From: Rodentolepis nana
Lineage: Eukaryota; Platyhelminthes; Cestoda; Cyclophyllidea; Hymenolepididae
Length of the DNA: 26,501 nucleotides
Assembly: GCA_900617975.1 (NCBI GenBank)
Contig: UZAE01013106.1
Coordinates: forward strand, 1-26,501
Reading direction: 5' to 3'
The notes beneath the pieces are model-generated. The model was not told the origin of the DNA. It saw only the letters and a program-made list of their open reading frames with translations, and did no database searches. Of this stretch, positions 10,801-17,293 are shown in pieces. Every line of letters begins with the position of its first letter. Within the stretch, counting starts at the first letter, position 1. The translations under genes were made by a program, and so were the position numbers.

Positions 10801-13592
10801 CTGTTTGCCGACTCATGTGCTTCCATATTGCATTGCTGGTGCGTTCTCCAGTTACGGCCTGCTTCCAATTTCCCATTAGCAACGTGCCAGGTGGTTAATA
10901 AGCAGTTAACCCTCTAACGCCCTGTAGGACTGTACGGCCCTCTTTCAAAATAAGCTCATTAGTACTAGACTCGTAACAAAAGAGGAAACAGTGAGAAAAA
11001 GTTTTATAATACAAAATAAAAGGATTTAAACTCAGCTTCCCCGACCCAACTTTTTTTATAAAACGAAGCTACCAGCCAACTAATTTGATGAGGTGTATAT
11101 ACCAGAACTAATTTTAATGACCTCATGAGCCTATTTTAGAAACTGCTTACCTTAAGACGCTCAATAGTTTCTGAGGCCCAATGGGTGGGTTTCTTCAACA
11201 TTTCTACAGAGCAAAACAGTGGAAAGTTACATGAATGATAAATATCACGGACATGTTGTTGATATTGCTTGTTTTTAGGATCACGCGTTTAGGTTACTTA
11301 CCCACGTATCTCTGGCATGTCTACAGAGTGTACGTCAATATTTAGTAATTTAAAATAGTCCAAAACAAAAGCCCTGCGTATATTACAACTAGACGCAAAG
11401 TTTAATTGAAAGTTTGCATTGATAACAATAGGATACTTACCGAAGACGCTTTGCACTGCAGCTTCACTGATGTGCTTTGCAATCGAGTTTGTAATAATTG
11501 AGAATACTCCGCGAGTAATTTCTGACGCTCACACTAAAACGGTCAAGTTTATAAAGGATGTCGAAAATGATATCAAGGTTTTAAGCAATATAAGGTCATC
11601 CGTAAGCGTAATAATCTGATTAGTACCCAAAAGCAACCACAACTCTCAGAACTCAATAATATCTCGTAAATATCTTAAAGGTTGATTTTACTCCAAAAAA
11701 ATACAAAACTTACTACCCTAAAATTTAGCACATTTGAACAAAAAATACCGATTTTATGAATATTTAACAAGCACTTACCAATTAAAATTTTTTCGGGTAA
11801 AAAATAATAACAATTTAAATATGAAGTTCCATTTACCAAAGTAATGGTCGAATATAACCATAATGATTAAAAGCCCACTTTTATCTATAAACTGGCCACT
11901 TTTAATCATCATGACTCATACAGCAGCGGTCACATCGATTATTTACTTGTCGTTATTCGTACTATCTACTTCATGAATCTCTGCCTTGTTTCATAGGGGA
12001 GTTTATGAATGATAGTGCGCGTCACATCCATTTTAGTGTCATTCTGTCACGTCATAACTGTCAATGTTAATTAAGGCGCTGATTACAGTAAAATTAGTTC
12101 ATAAGTGGCGCATTTAAATCTATTTTATGACAACCTTCAATCTTGCGCACGCCATCAGATCATTTCTGTTTAATTTTCATTAATATTCACATCAATCAAT
12201 CACGTGAAGAATTTCCATATATCTTGGCTTGTGTGTCGAATTTAATAAGAAAAATTAGAATTTCAATGTTTTTTTCCTTGATATTGCAGTCTTTTTGAAA
12301 ATCACCATCAGATAAAAAATTCATCTGAAAAATTTTGTACTCTACTTACGGGGCTATTGGCCTCTTATTTAAAATAAAATTTGATAAACAAAGGAGTCCC
12401 GTGACATCGTAACTAATCATCTTATGGTTTATTTTAATTACTGAAAGTTCAATATGACAAAAAACGTATGCAAACACAATGTATATACTTACCAATTTAT
12501 TCATTAATTCTTCGACACTTTGAGACTTGTTATTATTGCAGATATTTTCCAGATATGAAACTATCCATCCCTGATTAGCATGAATTTCAGCCAGCGTGTC
12601 GAATACATTTGCGGAATTGTGCTTTCCAAGAGCGGAAAGAATTGCTTTCTTCTCCTGAAATAATAAGAATAACAAAGTATCAAAAGAGTTAATGGAAATT
12701 CGATGTAAAAACACGTGCTGTTATGTTTATCTAATATTTTGATGGTGTTTTCATTAATAACCTTCAACTAACAAGGTCAGACTCTATTGTAAAAAGTACA
12801 GTTTTTTTAGAAGATCATATGATCTTCAAAATAAAACACTATTGGCTATTCAGTAGAGTTTGCGTCAAAATAAAATCTAGAAAGGTGTGACTAAATTATA
12901 ACATCTGGAATAGCACGAAAATTAGCGCGCAATTAAAATAAGGAAGCAAATCTTACACCAAAAACTTCAACAAGATATTGGAAGTTTTGAGTTTCATAGG
13001 CGAGCATGTATTTAAATTCCGTTTCGAGTGAAATTCTAGATAATGAAGCTTTGTTGACTTCCTGTGCCAATTGGAAAAGGAAATAAAATTAAATAAAATA
13101 AAAAGCAATCTCTGATTTGAAAATTTATAACCCACCAAAGTAGTGCTGCATTTAGAAGAAACTAAATCCTGAGGCGTATCGCAGTCTCCCTCCCGGTCAC
13201 TCACGGCTTCAAATAGATAATCACTCAAAGTTTTCTGTTTTCTTAGTTCTCGAGTTTGTCTATTTTTCCTACTATCAACTAGTTTTTGAACGTGAGACCT
13301 TGTCCTTACGGAAGCATCCCCAACCTGTACAATTTGAGCATCTGTAATAAGTCTGGGTGAACAGTAAAAAAGTAGGATAGATTTTGTAAATCTCTGTATT
13401 ACCCGAAATTTATGGGTATTGAAAAATGACTTACACATCTTTGTTGAGTTGCGATTCCTCGGAATCCGTATTTATGTTCAGATAGCTTACTAGTGATATT
13501 GAATCACCACTCGAATTGTCACTCTCGAGTTCGTCAATATCACTACTTTGATGAACTACCCTGTGAGCCTTAGATTTACTCTTATCTGCCAT
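1600..13592 (-). CDS. ABR/BCR: BCR/ABR-family RhoGEF-RhoGAP protein, 23 exons, complete frame
   Basis: This gene encodes a dual Rho-family regulator. The DH-PH module of this family promotes GDP/GTP exchange, and the RhoGAP domain stimulates Rac/Cdc42 GTP hydrolysis at membranes and junctions. Joining 23 exons (13435-13592 down to 1600-1858) gives 957 codons plus stop with consistent phases. Approximate domains are: residues 1-125 charged and Ser-rich, 126-320 DH, 320-510 PH with a helical insert (413-450), 574-705 C2, and 725-900 RhoGAP. The DH-PH-C2-RhoGAP order is known to me only in BCR and ABR. The clearest matches are the RhoGAP core CVEEIERRG, GIYRTSG with the arginine finger at about residue 774, and the C2 motif NPSWNQ. 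The BCR oligomerisation and kinase-like N-terminus is absent, so the product is ABR-like in build. Upstream exons cannot be excluded. The BCR/ABR family call is firm; some exon edges are inferred. Confidence 0.9.
2048..2331 (-). mobile_element. Ribozyme-bearing SINE-like element, copy 2, in the last BCR/ABR intron
   Basis: A 12-bp direct repeat CCTAACTCCATT flanks the copy (2036-2047 and 2331-2342; one G/C at the 5' edge is ambiguous). This shows insertion by target-primed reverse transcription or a similar mechanism. It lies in intron 22 in the sense direction of the host gene. It is the most diverged copy with both ends present. Confidence 0.85.
2261..2331 (-). ncRNA. HDV-like ribozyme, copy 2, degraded
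   Basis: P1 starts GGGG and pairs with GCACCCU except for one A-C mismatch. The L3 motif is UCCACA instead of UCCACG, the post-P1 joint is GGGUAGC, and the J4/2 GG is AA. These core changes predict loss of self-cleavage. Confidence 0.5.
2569..2674 (-). CDS. ABR/BCR: BCR/ABR exon 22 (RhoGAP)
   Basis: LKTLPTANLDTFRYLLDHF matches the RhoGAP helix L-P-x-x-N-x-x-x-x-x-x-L-L-x-H-L. The acceptor is CAATATAG and the donor is GTAAGT, leaving phase 2. Confidence 0.92.
2788..2922 (-). CDS. ABR/BCR: BCR/ABR exon 21 (RhoGAP core)
   Basis: DINVVSGLLKLFFRNLSTPL matches the RhoGAP block L-K-L-Y-F-R-E-L-P-x-P-L. It retains the conserved Lys (about 813) and Arg (about 817). The acceptor is CCTCCAG and the donor is GTAATT. 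Confidence 0.92.
2923..4529 (-). other. BCR/ABR intron 20
   Basis: A 1607-bp intron bounded by GTTAGT and CCTCCAG. It contains a C-run and (CCA)n tract at about 3034-3067. I saw no other element. Confidence 0.75.
3034..3067. repeat. C-run and (CCA)n simple repeat
   Basis: About eleven Cs are followed by repeated CCA units. On the minus strand this reads as GGT repeats and gives a spurious polyglycine frame. Confidence 0.9.
4530..4713 (-). CDS. ABR/BCR: BCR/ABR exon 20 (RhoGAP catalytic loop)
   Basis: RVPVLVTACVEEIERRG and GIYRTSG are near-identical to BCR/ABR RhoGAP. The Arg in GIYRTSG (about residue 774) is the arginine finger. The acceptor GATCAG has a poor pyrimidine tract but keeps phase. 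The donor is GTTAGT. Confidence 0.92.
4785..4860. repeat. G-runs flanking an ambiguous base; likely unmerged contig ends
   Basis: Two G-runs are separated by a segment with 'n' at 4821. The sequence left of the n (GGAAAAACCTTAAAACCCCA) is an error-like version of the sequence right of it (GGAACAAACCTTAGAACCTC), so the segment appears to be represented twice. Confidence 0.75.
4863..4964 (-). CDS. ABR/BCR: BCR/ABR exon 19 (C2-RhoGAP junction)
   Basis: SLKLSISYN is the last C2 strand (V-K-L-S-V-K-F in BCR). NMFGLTLTE is the FGV-type block that starts RhoGAP domains. The acceptor is CTAATAG. The donor GTTCTA is weak and lies beside the assembly artefact at about 4785-4860. Confidence 0.75.
5055..5122 (-). 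CDS. ABR/BCR: BCR/ABR exon 18 (C2 end)
   Basis: VDHLDQKNESFNLIGLDD resembles the BCR C2 segment around its L-D-x-x-x-L-Q-D-R-D block. The acceptor may be ATAGCTAG (used here) or ATAG four bases earlier. The donor is GTGGGT. Confidence 0.65.
5237..5372 (-). CDS. ABR/BCR: BCR/ABR exon 17 (C2)
   Basis: QLRFKVKAFVIVKLAKEL and then TIELLYFEHLK fit the C2 strands after N-P-x-W-N. The phase-0 acceptor is CTGAAG, just downstream of a better-looking CTTTTAG that would give a stop. The 3' edge (GTGCGT) is chosen to keep phase with exon 18. Confidence 0.6.
5373..6516 (-). other. BCR/ABR intron 16
   Basis: A 1144-bp intron, AT-rich, with no repeat family or RNA gene recognised. Confidence 0.65.
6517..6614 (-). 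CDS. ABR/BCR: BCR/ABR exon 16 (C2 core)
   Basis: YIAIEVDFYGHFELVGKTK and then NPSWNQ give the classic C2 pattern, with the N-P-x-W-N motif before the next strand. The acceptor follows a T-rich tract and the donor is GTTTGA. Phase 0 at the end. Confidence 0.9.
6699..6764 (-). CDS. ABR/BCR: BCR/ABR exon 15 (C2 first strand)
   Basis: NGILEVYIHEVTGL is the first C2 strand and loop, comparable to G-F-L-N-V-I-V-H-S-A-T-G in BCR. The acceptor is ATTTTAG and the donor is GTAAGA. Confidence 0.85.
6838..6877 (-). CDS. ABR/BCR: BCR/ABR exon 14 (40-nt microexon)
   Basis: Without this exon, exons 13 and 15 are out of frame. VASLNNFGKVVLS bridges them and matches the length of the BCR linker. The acceptor is AATTATAG and the donor is GTATTT, changing phase from 0 to 1. 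Confidence 0.65.
6952..7107 (-). CDS. ABR/BCR: BCR/ABR exon 13 (PH-C2 linker)
   Basis: The exon is 52 codons in phase 0. The acceptor is ATGTCCAG and the donor is GTGAGT. It is Ser, Lys and Glu rich. It ends SMKNELSYIINHCK, which aligns with the helix preceding the BCR C2 domain. Confidence 0.75.
7185..7358 (-). CDS. ABR/BCR: BCR/ABR exon 12 (PH end)
   Basis: PLFIHTADRQSYCLLMSSE then KERIVWKSAI covers the last PH strands and the C-terminal PH helix with its conserved Trp. The exon ends at a canonical GTGAGT donor; reading through meets a TGA about 40 nt later. Both ends are phase 0. Confidence 0.9.
7533..7645 (-). CDS. ABR/BCR: BCR/ABR exon 11 (helical insert in PH)
   Basis: LRERLKTIEKLKGDIVIARQ and the following KLQEEMNKVEKE form a charged heptad-like helix. 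It matches the helical insert that splits the BCR PH domain. The acceptor is TTTGAAG and the donor is GTATAT, ending in phase 0. Confidence 0.85.
7821..7978 (-). CDS. ABR/BCR: BCR/ABR exon 10 (PH)
   Basis: The exon is joined in phase 2 and ends in phase 1 at GTATGT. RYEIKWFVLLNQIQFV corresponds to the BCR PH strands around its K-W-Y-I-P-L motif. It is preceded by a polar loop longer than that of BCR. Confidence 0.85.
7979..9495 (-). other. BCR/ABR intron 9
   Basis: A 1517-bp intron between the two first PH exons. Nothing recognisable was found inside it on either strand. Confidence 0.7.
9496..9617 (-). CDS. ABR/BCR: BCR/ABR exon 9 (PH start)
   Basis: This exon encodes FVELPNESNSERKLVSVFLF, then DNALVCARQR. 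It matches the first PH strands of BCR, where V-F-L-F is followed by a hydrophobic strand ending in a Cys. The acceptor is TTGTCAG and the donor is GTATGT (phase 2). Confidence 0.9.
9748..9864 (-). CDS. ABR/BCR: BCR/ABR exon 8 (DH C-terminal helix)
   Basis: The exon is 39 codons in phase 0 at both ends. The acceptor is ATTCCAG and the donor is GTTAGT. The product starts RIESYMEKDDPNFEIINIA, the position of the long final DH helix in BCR that leads into the PH domain. Confidence 0.8.
9865..11150 (-). other. BCR/ABR intron 7
   Basis: A 1286-bp intron. No exon-like frame, element or RNA gene recognised. Confidence 0.7.
11151..11203 (-). CDS. ABR/BCR: BCR/ABR exon 7 (DH KP motif)
   Basis: This exon encodes MLKKPTHWASETIERLK, which aligns with the BCR DH block around its L-Y-K-P motif. 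The acceptor is CTCTGTAG and the donor is GTAAGC, ending in phase 0. The usual R following KP-V-x is replaced, so the third conserved region is divergent. Confidence 0.75.
11306..11373 (-). CDS. ABR/BCR: BCR/ABR exon 6 (DH)
   Basis: This exon encodes AFVLDYFKLLNIDVHSVDMP in the frame demanded by exon 7. The acceptor is ATACGCAG and the donor is GTGGGT; a GTAAGT 4 bp later would break phase. It corresponds to the DH segment before the conserved KP motif. Confidence 0.65.
11457..11533 (-). CDS. ABR/BCR: BCR/ABR exon 5 (DH helix), 3' edge uncertain
   Basis: The acceptor is CGTTTTAG. The frame reads LLAEYSQLLQTRLQ, an amphipathic helix fitting the DH domain. The best-looking donor (GTAAGT at 11440) would put the next exon out of frame. 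The frame is restored by a weaker GTGCAA donor at 11456, and that choice also matches the BCR spacing between this helix and the next. I chose the frame-keeping edge. Confidence 0.6.
11534..12492 (-). other. BCR/ABR intron 4
   Basis: A 959-bp intron containing a long-armed inverted repeat at 11859-11913 and otherwise featureless AT-rich sequence. Confidence 0.7.
11859..11913. repeat. Inverted repeat, 15-nt arms
   Basis: CATAATGATTAAAAG (11859-11873) faces CTTTTAATCATCATG (11899-11913). Fourteen of 15 positions pair across a 25-nt loop. It may be a hairpin in the pre-mRNA or the remains of a small inverted-repeat element. Confidence 0.7.
12493..12654 (-). CDS. ABR/BCR: BCR/ABR exon 4 (DH middle)
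   Basis: The exon is 54 codons in phase 0. The acceptor is TATTTCAG and the donor is GTAAGT. The motif FDTLAEIHAN matches the DH segment where the domain enters its second conserved region. Confidence 0.85.
12810..12827. repeat. Perfect 18-bp palindrome
   Basis: GAAGATCATATGATCTTC reads the same on both strands. It lies in intron 3. It may be chance in AT-rich sequence. Confidence 0.8.
12957..13061 (-). CDS. ABR/BCR: BCR/ABR exon 3 (DH helix 1)
   Basis: The exon is 35 codons in phase 0, bounded by GGCACAG and GTAAGA. ISLETEFKYMLAYE resembles the first conserved DH region, in which a Glu on helix 1 contacts the GTPase switch; BCR has a similar E-E-T-Y-L block. Confidence 0.8.
13136..13352 (-). 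CDS. ABR/BCR: BCR/ABR exon 2 (N-terminal linker)
   Basis: The acceptor is CACCCAG and the donor is GTGGGT. Only the CACCCAG site keeps the frame; the nearby TTACAG gives a stop. The encoded segment is basic then acidic (HVQKLVDSRKNRQTREL, later SDREGDCD) and probably a disordered linker before the DH domain. Confidence 0.75.
13435..13592 (-). CDS. ABR/BCR: BCR/ABR exon 1 (start codon)
   Basis: The ATG at 13592-13590 opens MADKSKSK and then a Ser/Asp/Glu-rich stretch. An in-frame TAG precedes the ATG and forms part of a TTGTTTAG acceptor-like site. The donor is GTAAGT at 13434, leaving phase 2. There is no similarity to the BCR oligomerisation domain. Whether this is the true first coding exon is inferred. 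Confidence 0.7.
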
Positions 13593-16204
13593 CTAAACAA
13601 TGAAAACGACAATAAGTAAAATACATTGCAGGTTGAATTAAATCAACCAATTTTGACAATAAAATACGAATTATTTTAAAATTATAGTCATTTACAAAGG
13701 AAGATTAAAATAATTAGATGAAGGGAATTAATAAATTCATTAAATCCAAAACTAAAATTTGATATTTGAAACCGTTCAATCAGAAAGCTCAGTTAAAATT
13801 AATACATAAATGACAAAATTAAAATCAAATAAAAAATTCACTCAAGTTCTACCGTTGACTTTATCAGTATTTCCTGCAATAGCCTATCACAATCGAAATT
13901 GTATAAACCCGGCTAGAATTCCAAGTTTTGATTACTCGCCAAACTCTTGATCAATTGGTTTCAAGGTTATGATAATTTCACCCATTTATCTGTGTTAGAT
14001 AGAACTGAATATCACCGTAATTATGATTTAATTTACTCTTTTATGGATTGTTATTTTAATCATAAATAATTTGGGTAGTCAAAAAATATTTCGAAAATTT
14101 TTGTTATTTGTCAATAATCCATTGTATTTTACTTTTGGCGAATGTGGCAGGCAATTAAGTTAGTAATTACTATTGTGATTTATCTAACAGAAAAATAATG
14201 CCAAATTCTTTTTATTCAAAATGATTGTATAATATTTTAAAAGTCTCTAATGTGGCTCTTTTGTCTATCTTTAACCTATATCAGATCACCATATGTACCG
14301 TTAAAGTATTAAGGTAATTTTACATCATTTATAAAATATCACCACAAGAGCAAAATGAACAGCATTGAACCATAAACTTGGTTTAACATATTAAAAATAT
14401 CAGCGAGGTTAGATCTTATTTCTCCGCAAAATTAACACATTTTTAACTTACGTAAATAACATTGCGAAATTCTGTCATAATAATTACTTTTGTTTCAAAA
14501 TAACGAATTCTACTCATGAAGCTTTTGGAAACCTAGTGTTTCTGCTTTATTTCAGACACAAATGCCAAACAGCTTAAGTTTTCAGTAATGATATATAATA
14601 TTAAAAGAAAATTGAAATATACTATCCAATCTCTGCTACTTAAAAGGCATTTTGACAGCACTAAAGCTGGGTTCATGTGTTATATTTTATTGTATACTAC
14701 CGTCAAAATACTCATGCTCATTCACATTTTTTAACTTTTTAATTCAAATCACTCAAAACTGAGAACTTACGTTGTAATTCAACTCGTCATCTCTATTATT
14801 TTTTAAAGATCTGTGAAAGCTTTCACTAGAATATATTTTGAAAGACGTACGAGAAAATGCCCATTAATAATTTTTGATAGGATTTACAAATAAGCATTCG
14901 AAAGTACGTTCCGATAAATTCATAAATTTTGTTTCCCCACTCCAAACCTATTTTAATTCTGTGAGCTGCTTACCGACGAGCATATACGGATTGAATAAAA
15001 TGAAATTACTATATAAATATATTCTTGTTTTTGAAGAGCTAATTTCCGTAAATATGACTGACTGGTTTGTTTTTTGGATTGGCAAAACAGTTGTCACTTT
15101 TTAAGCATTCTAAATTCTTCGCACTGGAATTCAGATGACATCACAAATAATGCGTTCGACAATATACAGTGAAATTAACGCTTAACCAAGTCAGAATTGG
15201 CCTACCTGACACTGGTGATAGGAAATTTAGGAACATTTGTGTTAATGATACATTTGAATAAAAGGAATAAATAGCTTTCAAAACTACCACGGTCACTAGC
15301 CTAAGAATTCAATTTTTGTGGAATCTGATTTGTAAAATTTCAGGATTAAATAGAAATCTCTAAGTTATGGTAATCAAATTTTTTCATAAATTGGGAATTC
15401 ATTTCGACCGCAGGGAAGATGACGAATGCTTTATATACTCGTTATTAATATAGAATGAAGTCAATAAGGGTATTTATTTACAGATCATATATATAGACTC
15501 CATTCTAATAAGCATAAGTAAAGACAGTCGACAGCACTTAAATGTGTATTTTATTGTTGTGCCTCAAATCTAAAAGCCATTGGTTTAAATGGCATGCTTT
15601 TTAGGACACTTAGCCTCAATCTCCATATCTATCCAGATCAAATGGTAGGAATGGAAAAGGAGTATATCAGATAAATTAAACATACTGTAATTCAACCTAA
15701 TTGTCTGTAAGTAAATAGAGTCATTGTGGCTTCCCGATAGTATTCGAGGATATCCGCATGTTAGTTAGATCTTATTCATTGCAGAGAGGATGTACTCATA
15801 AAGGGCAGAACATGATACAGTGATAGCCATTCAGGTTGGCCTGTGAGGTCATAAGGGTAGAGCATTCTGGATCATAAAATATACCCATATTTACTTCAGT
15901 TAAATGGCTCTCATATTTCTGATCCCCTCTTTTGTTCAGTTGTGCGATCTCGATTCGCTGATAGTCAGGACAAAACTACAATTTCTACTCAAGTTTATTT
16001 ATCTTCAGCTCCGATCTCCCCCCCCCTCCTTCCAAGTAGTCACTATTGAATTAATAAACTTCATTAGAGGAAAATAGTTTAAACCTCCTTTATATAGAAC
16101 TTAATATAAGTGTTCTTTATCTCAATAACTTACCGGCCTAAATGTGGCTATTTCACATTGCTATGAAGACAAAAAAGTGGTAAAATATAATGTAGTCATG
16201 GTTA
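13593..16204. other. AT-rich region upstream of the BCR/ABR start
   Basis: More than 2.6 kb, very AT-rich, with no convincing exon, repeat family or RNA gene. The promoter or additional 5' exons of the minus-strand gene would lie here or further right. No core promoter motif could be assigned with confidence. Confidence 0.5.
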
Positions 16205-16526
16205 AATATTTTATTTGTTTCAAATGGCAGGCGTTTTGATAATTATCATTAGCTCTTTAGCTGACTTCGGACTTCACAGAGAGGAGGAGGAATATCAAAG
16301 TGGTAAAAAGTCGAGAGGGTGACAGAATAATGATTCACAGATATAAAAGAGACAGACACAAAGGCAGAGAAAAGGTAAGATGAGTACAGTGAGAGGTCAA
16401 ATATGGCATGCAGCCGGGTCATGGTAATTTGAAGTGAGAAGTCAACTGCCAGTTAATAGACGTTTTGCCATACGAGTATACGTTGCCCAGAGTGTGCCAC
16501 GTGGAGGTAAGTCTATCACACACCCC
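16205..16526 (-). mobile_element. Ribozyme-bearing SINE-like element, copy 3
   Basis: This is a full-length-looking copy. The 5' end is at 16526, then come the ribozyme, a pyrimidine-rich body (antisense AAAGAGACAGACACAAAGG), the 3' hairpin TGATAATTATCA and an A-rich tail near 16205. The flanks share only a poor AnTCATG match, so a target-site duplication is not proven. Its 5' edge abuts an open frame of unknown identity. Confidence 0.8.
16455..16526 (-). ncRNA. HDV-like self-cleaving ribozyme, copy 3
   Basis: P1 is GGGGUGU paired with ACACUCU (A-U replaces G-U at pair 7, and G-U replaces G-C at pair 3). L3 is UCCACG, then GGGCAAC. P4 is CGUAU/GUAUG, with compatible changes relative to other copies. 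J4/2 is GGCAAA and P2 is AUAGAC/GUCUAU. P3 has one A-C mismatch. The core is intact, so activity is plausible; this is inferred from fold only. Confidence 0.75.
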
Positions 16527-16944
16527 AATCATGTCATAAATCCGCCTTAAAATATAACCCATTTGATACAATCTCGAAATAAGGAAAAGATCAGCTATTG
16601 AACCTCCATGCAGAAGGAAGTTTGGAGCTGCAAATCCACTTTCCAGAGTAGAATGGCCAACTGCTCTGGTCAAGTTGAAATAAGAATGAATATCAGAATT
16701 ATGGTTTCCCGACAAGGGACCTCCGTGATAAGTGGTCTTGAAAGATAGAATGTAGTCACTTGGCTTCATTTTCCATGTATTTTCACATTTTGCAGATCTT
16801 TTACCTGAAATTGTTTCGTGGAACCACATTCCGATATTCTTAATGGGAACTATTTGATCATAGTATGTAGTCAATAAAGCAGCGTCCAGAAATGAATCCA
16901 TCCTTTCTTATCATCAATAGCGTGGTAACTAATTCCCCTGAAAG
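16527..16944 (-). pseudogene. Coding-like fragment of unknown family, ending at element copy 3
   Basis: From about 16901 an open frame runs through MWFHETISGKRSAKCENTW and GHSTLESGFAAPNFLLHGG to 16527, where the SINE-like element begins. The last 34 residues of the open frame are the element, not gene. In another frame just upstream (16938-16900) ISYHAIDDKKG looks like the same protein, implying a frameshift or missed intron. I do not recognise the family. Either a decayed gene or a chance open frame. Confidence 0.3.
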
Positions 16945-17053
16945 TATCTGATTAATAGCTGGCCACTTCAACGGAAATAATTTGTTAGATGGTCTGTGTT
17001 CCCGTGCCTTGAAATAGTAAGAAAGAAACTTGTTCATTCAGAGAAGTTAACTG

Positions 17054-17293
17054 TCAGGAGTGATTAGAGCAGTGCATATTGAGCTCGTCTTCAAAACAAT
17101 GTGCAAATCCATTGCAGACTGGTTCATTGATAAATATAGAGGCAATGGGGTAGTATCTATGGCTAATTGCAGCCGTTTCATGTACAAAATTAACTAAAAG
17201 GAAATCGTGGTTCCATTCGTGATTGGAAAAGATGGGGGAGCGACGGGTATAAACAAACTGAGAATTTAAAAGAATTACTGAAATATGCCACAA
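17054..17293 (-). pseudogene. Second coding-like fragment, unknown family
   Basis: The frame reads SNHEWNHDFLLVNFVHETA and later NEPVCNGFAHCFEDELNMHC, on the same strand and about 110 bp upstream of the previous fragment. The composition is protein-like (several Trp, Cys and His). There is no clear donor before the stop. It may be the 5' neighbour of the 16527-16944 fragment in a broken gene. Function unknown. Confidence 0.25.

Noticed and set aside
11419..11619. Plus-strand open frame over exon 5.
   Set aside because: Antisense to a DH-domain exon, with no motif of its own.
16938..17010. ISRHG-like string upstream of 16944 as a histidine acid phosphatase motif.
   Set aside because: The rest of the family signature is missing and the frame carries stops, so the short match is probably chance.
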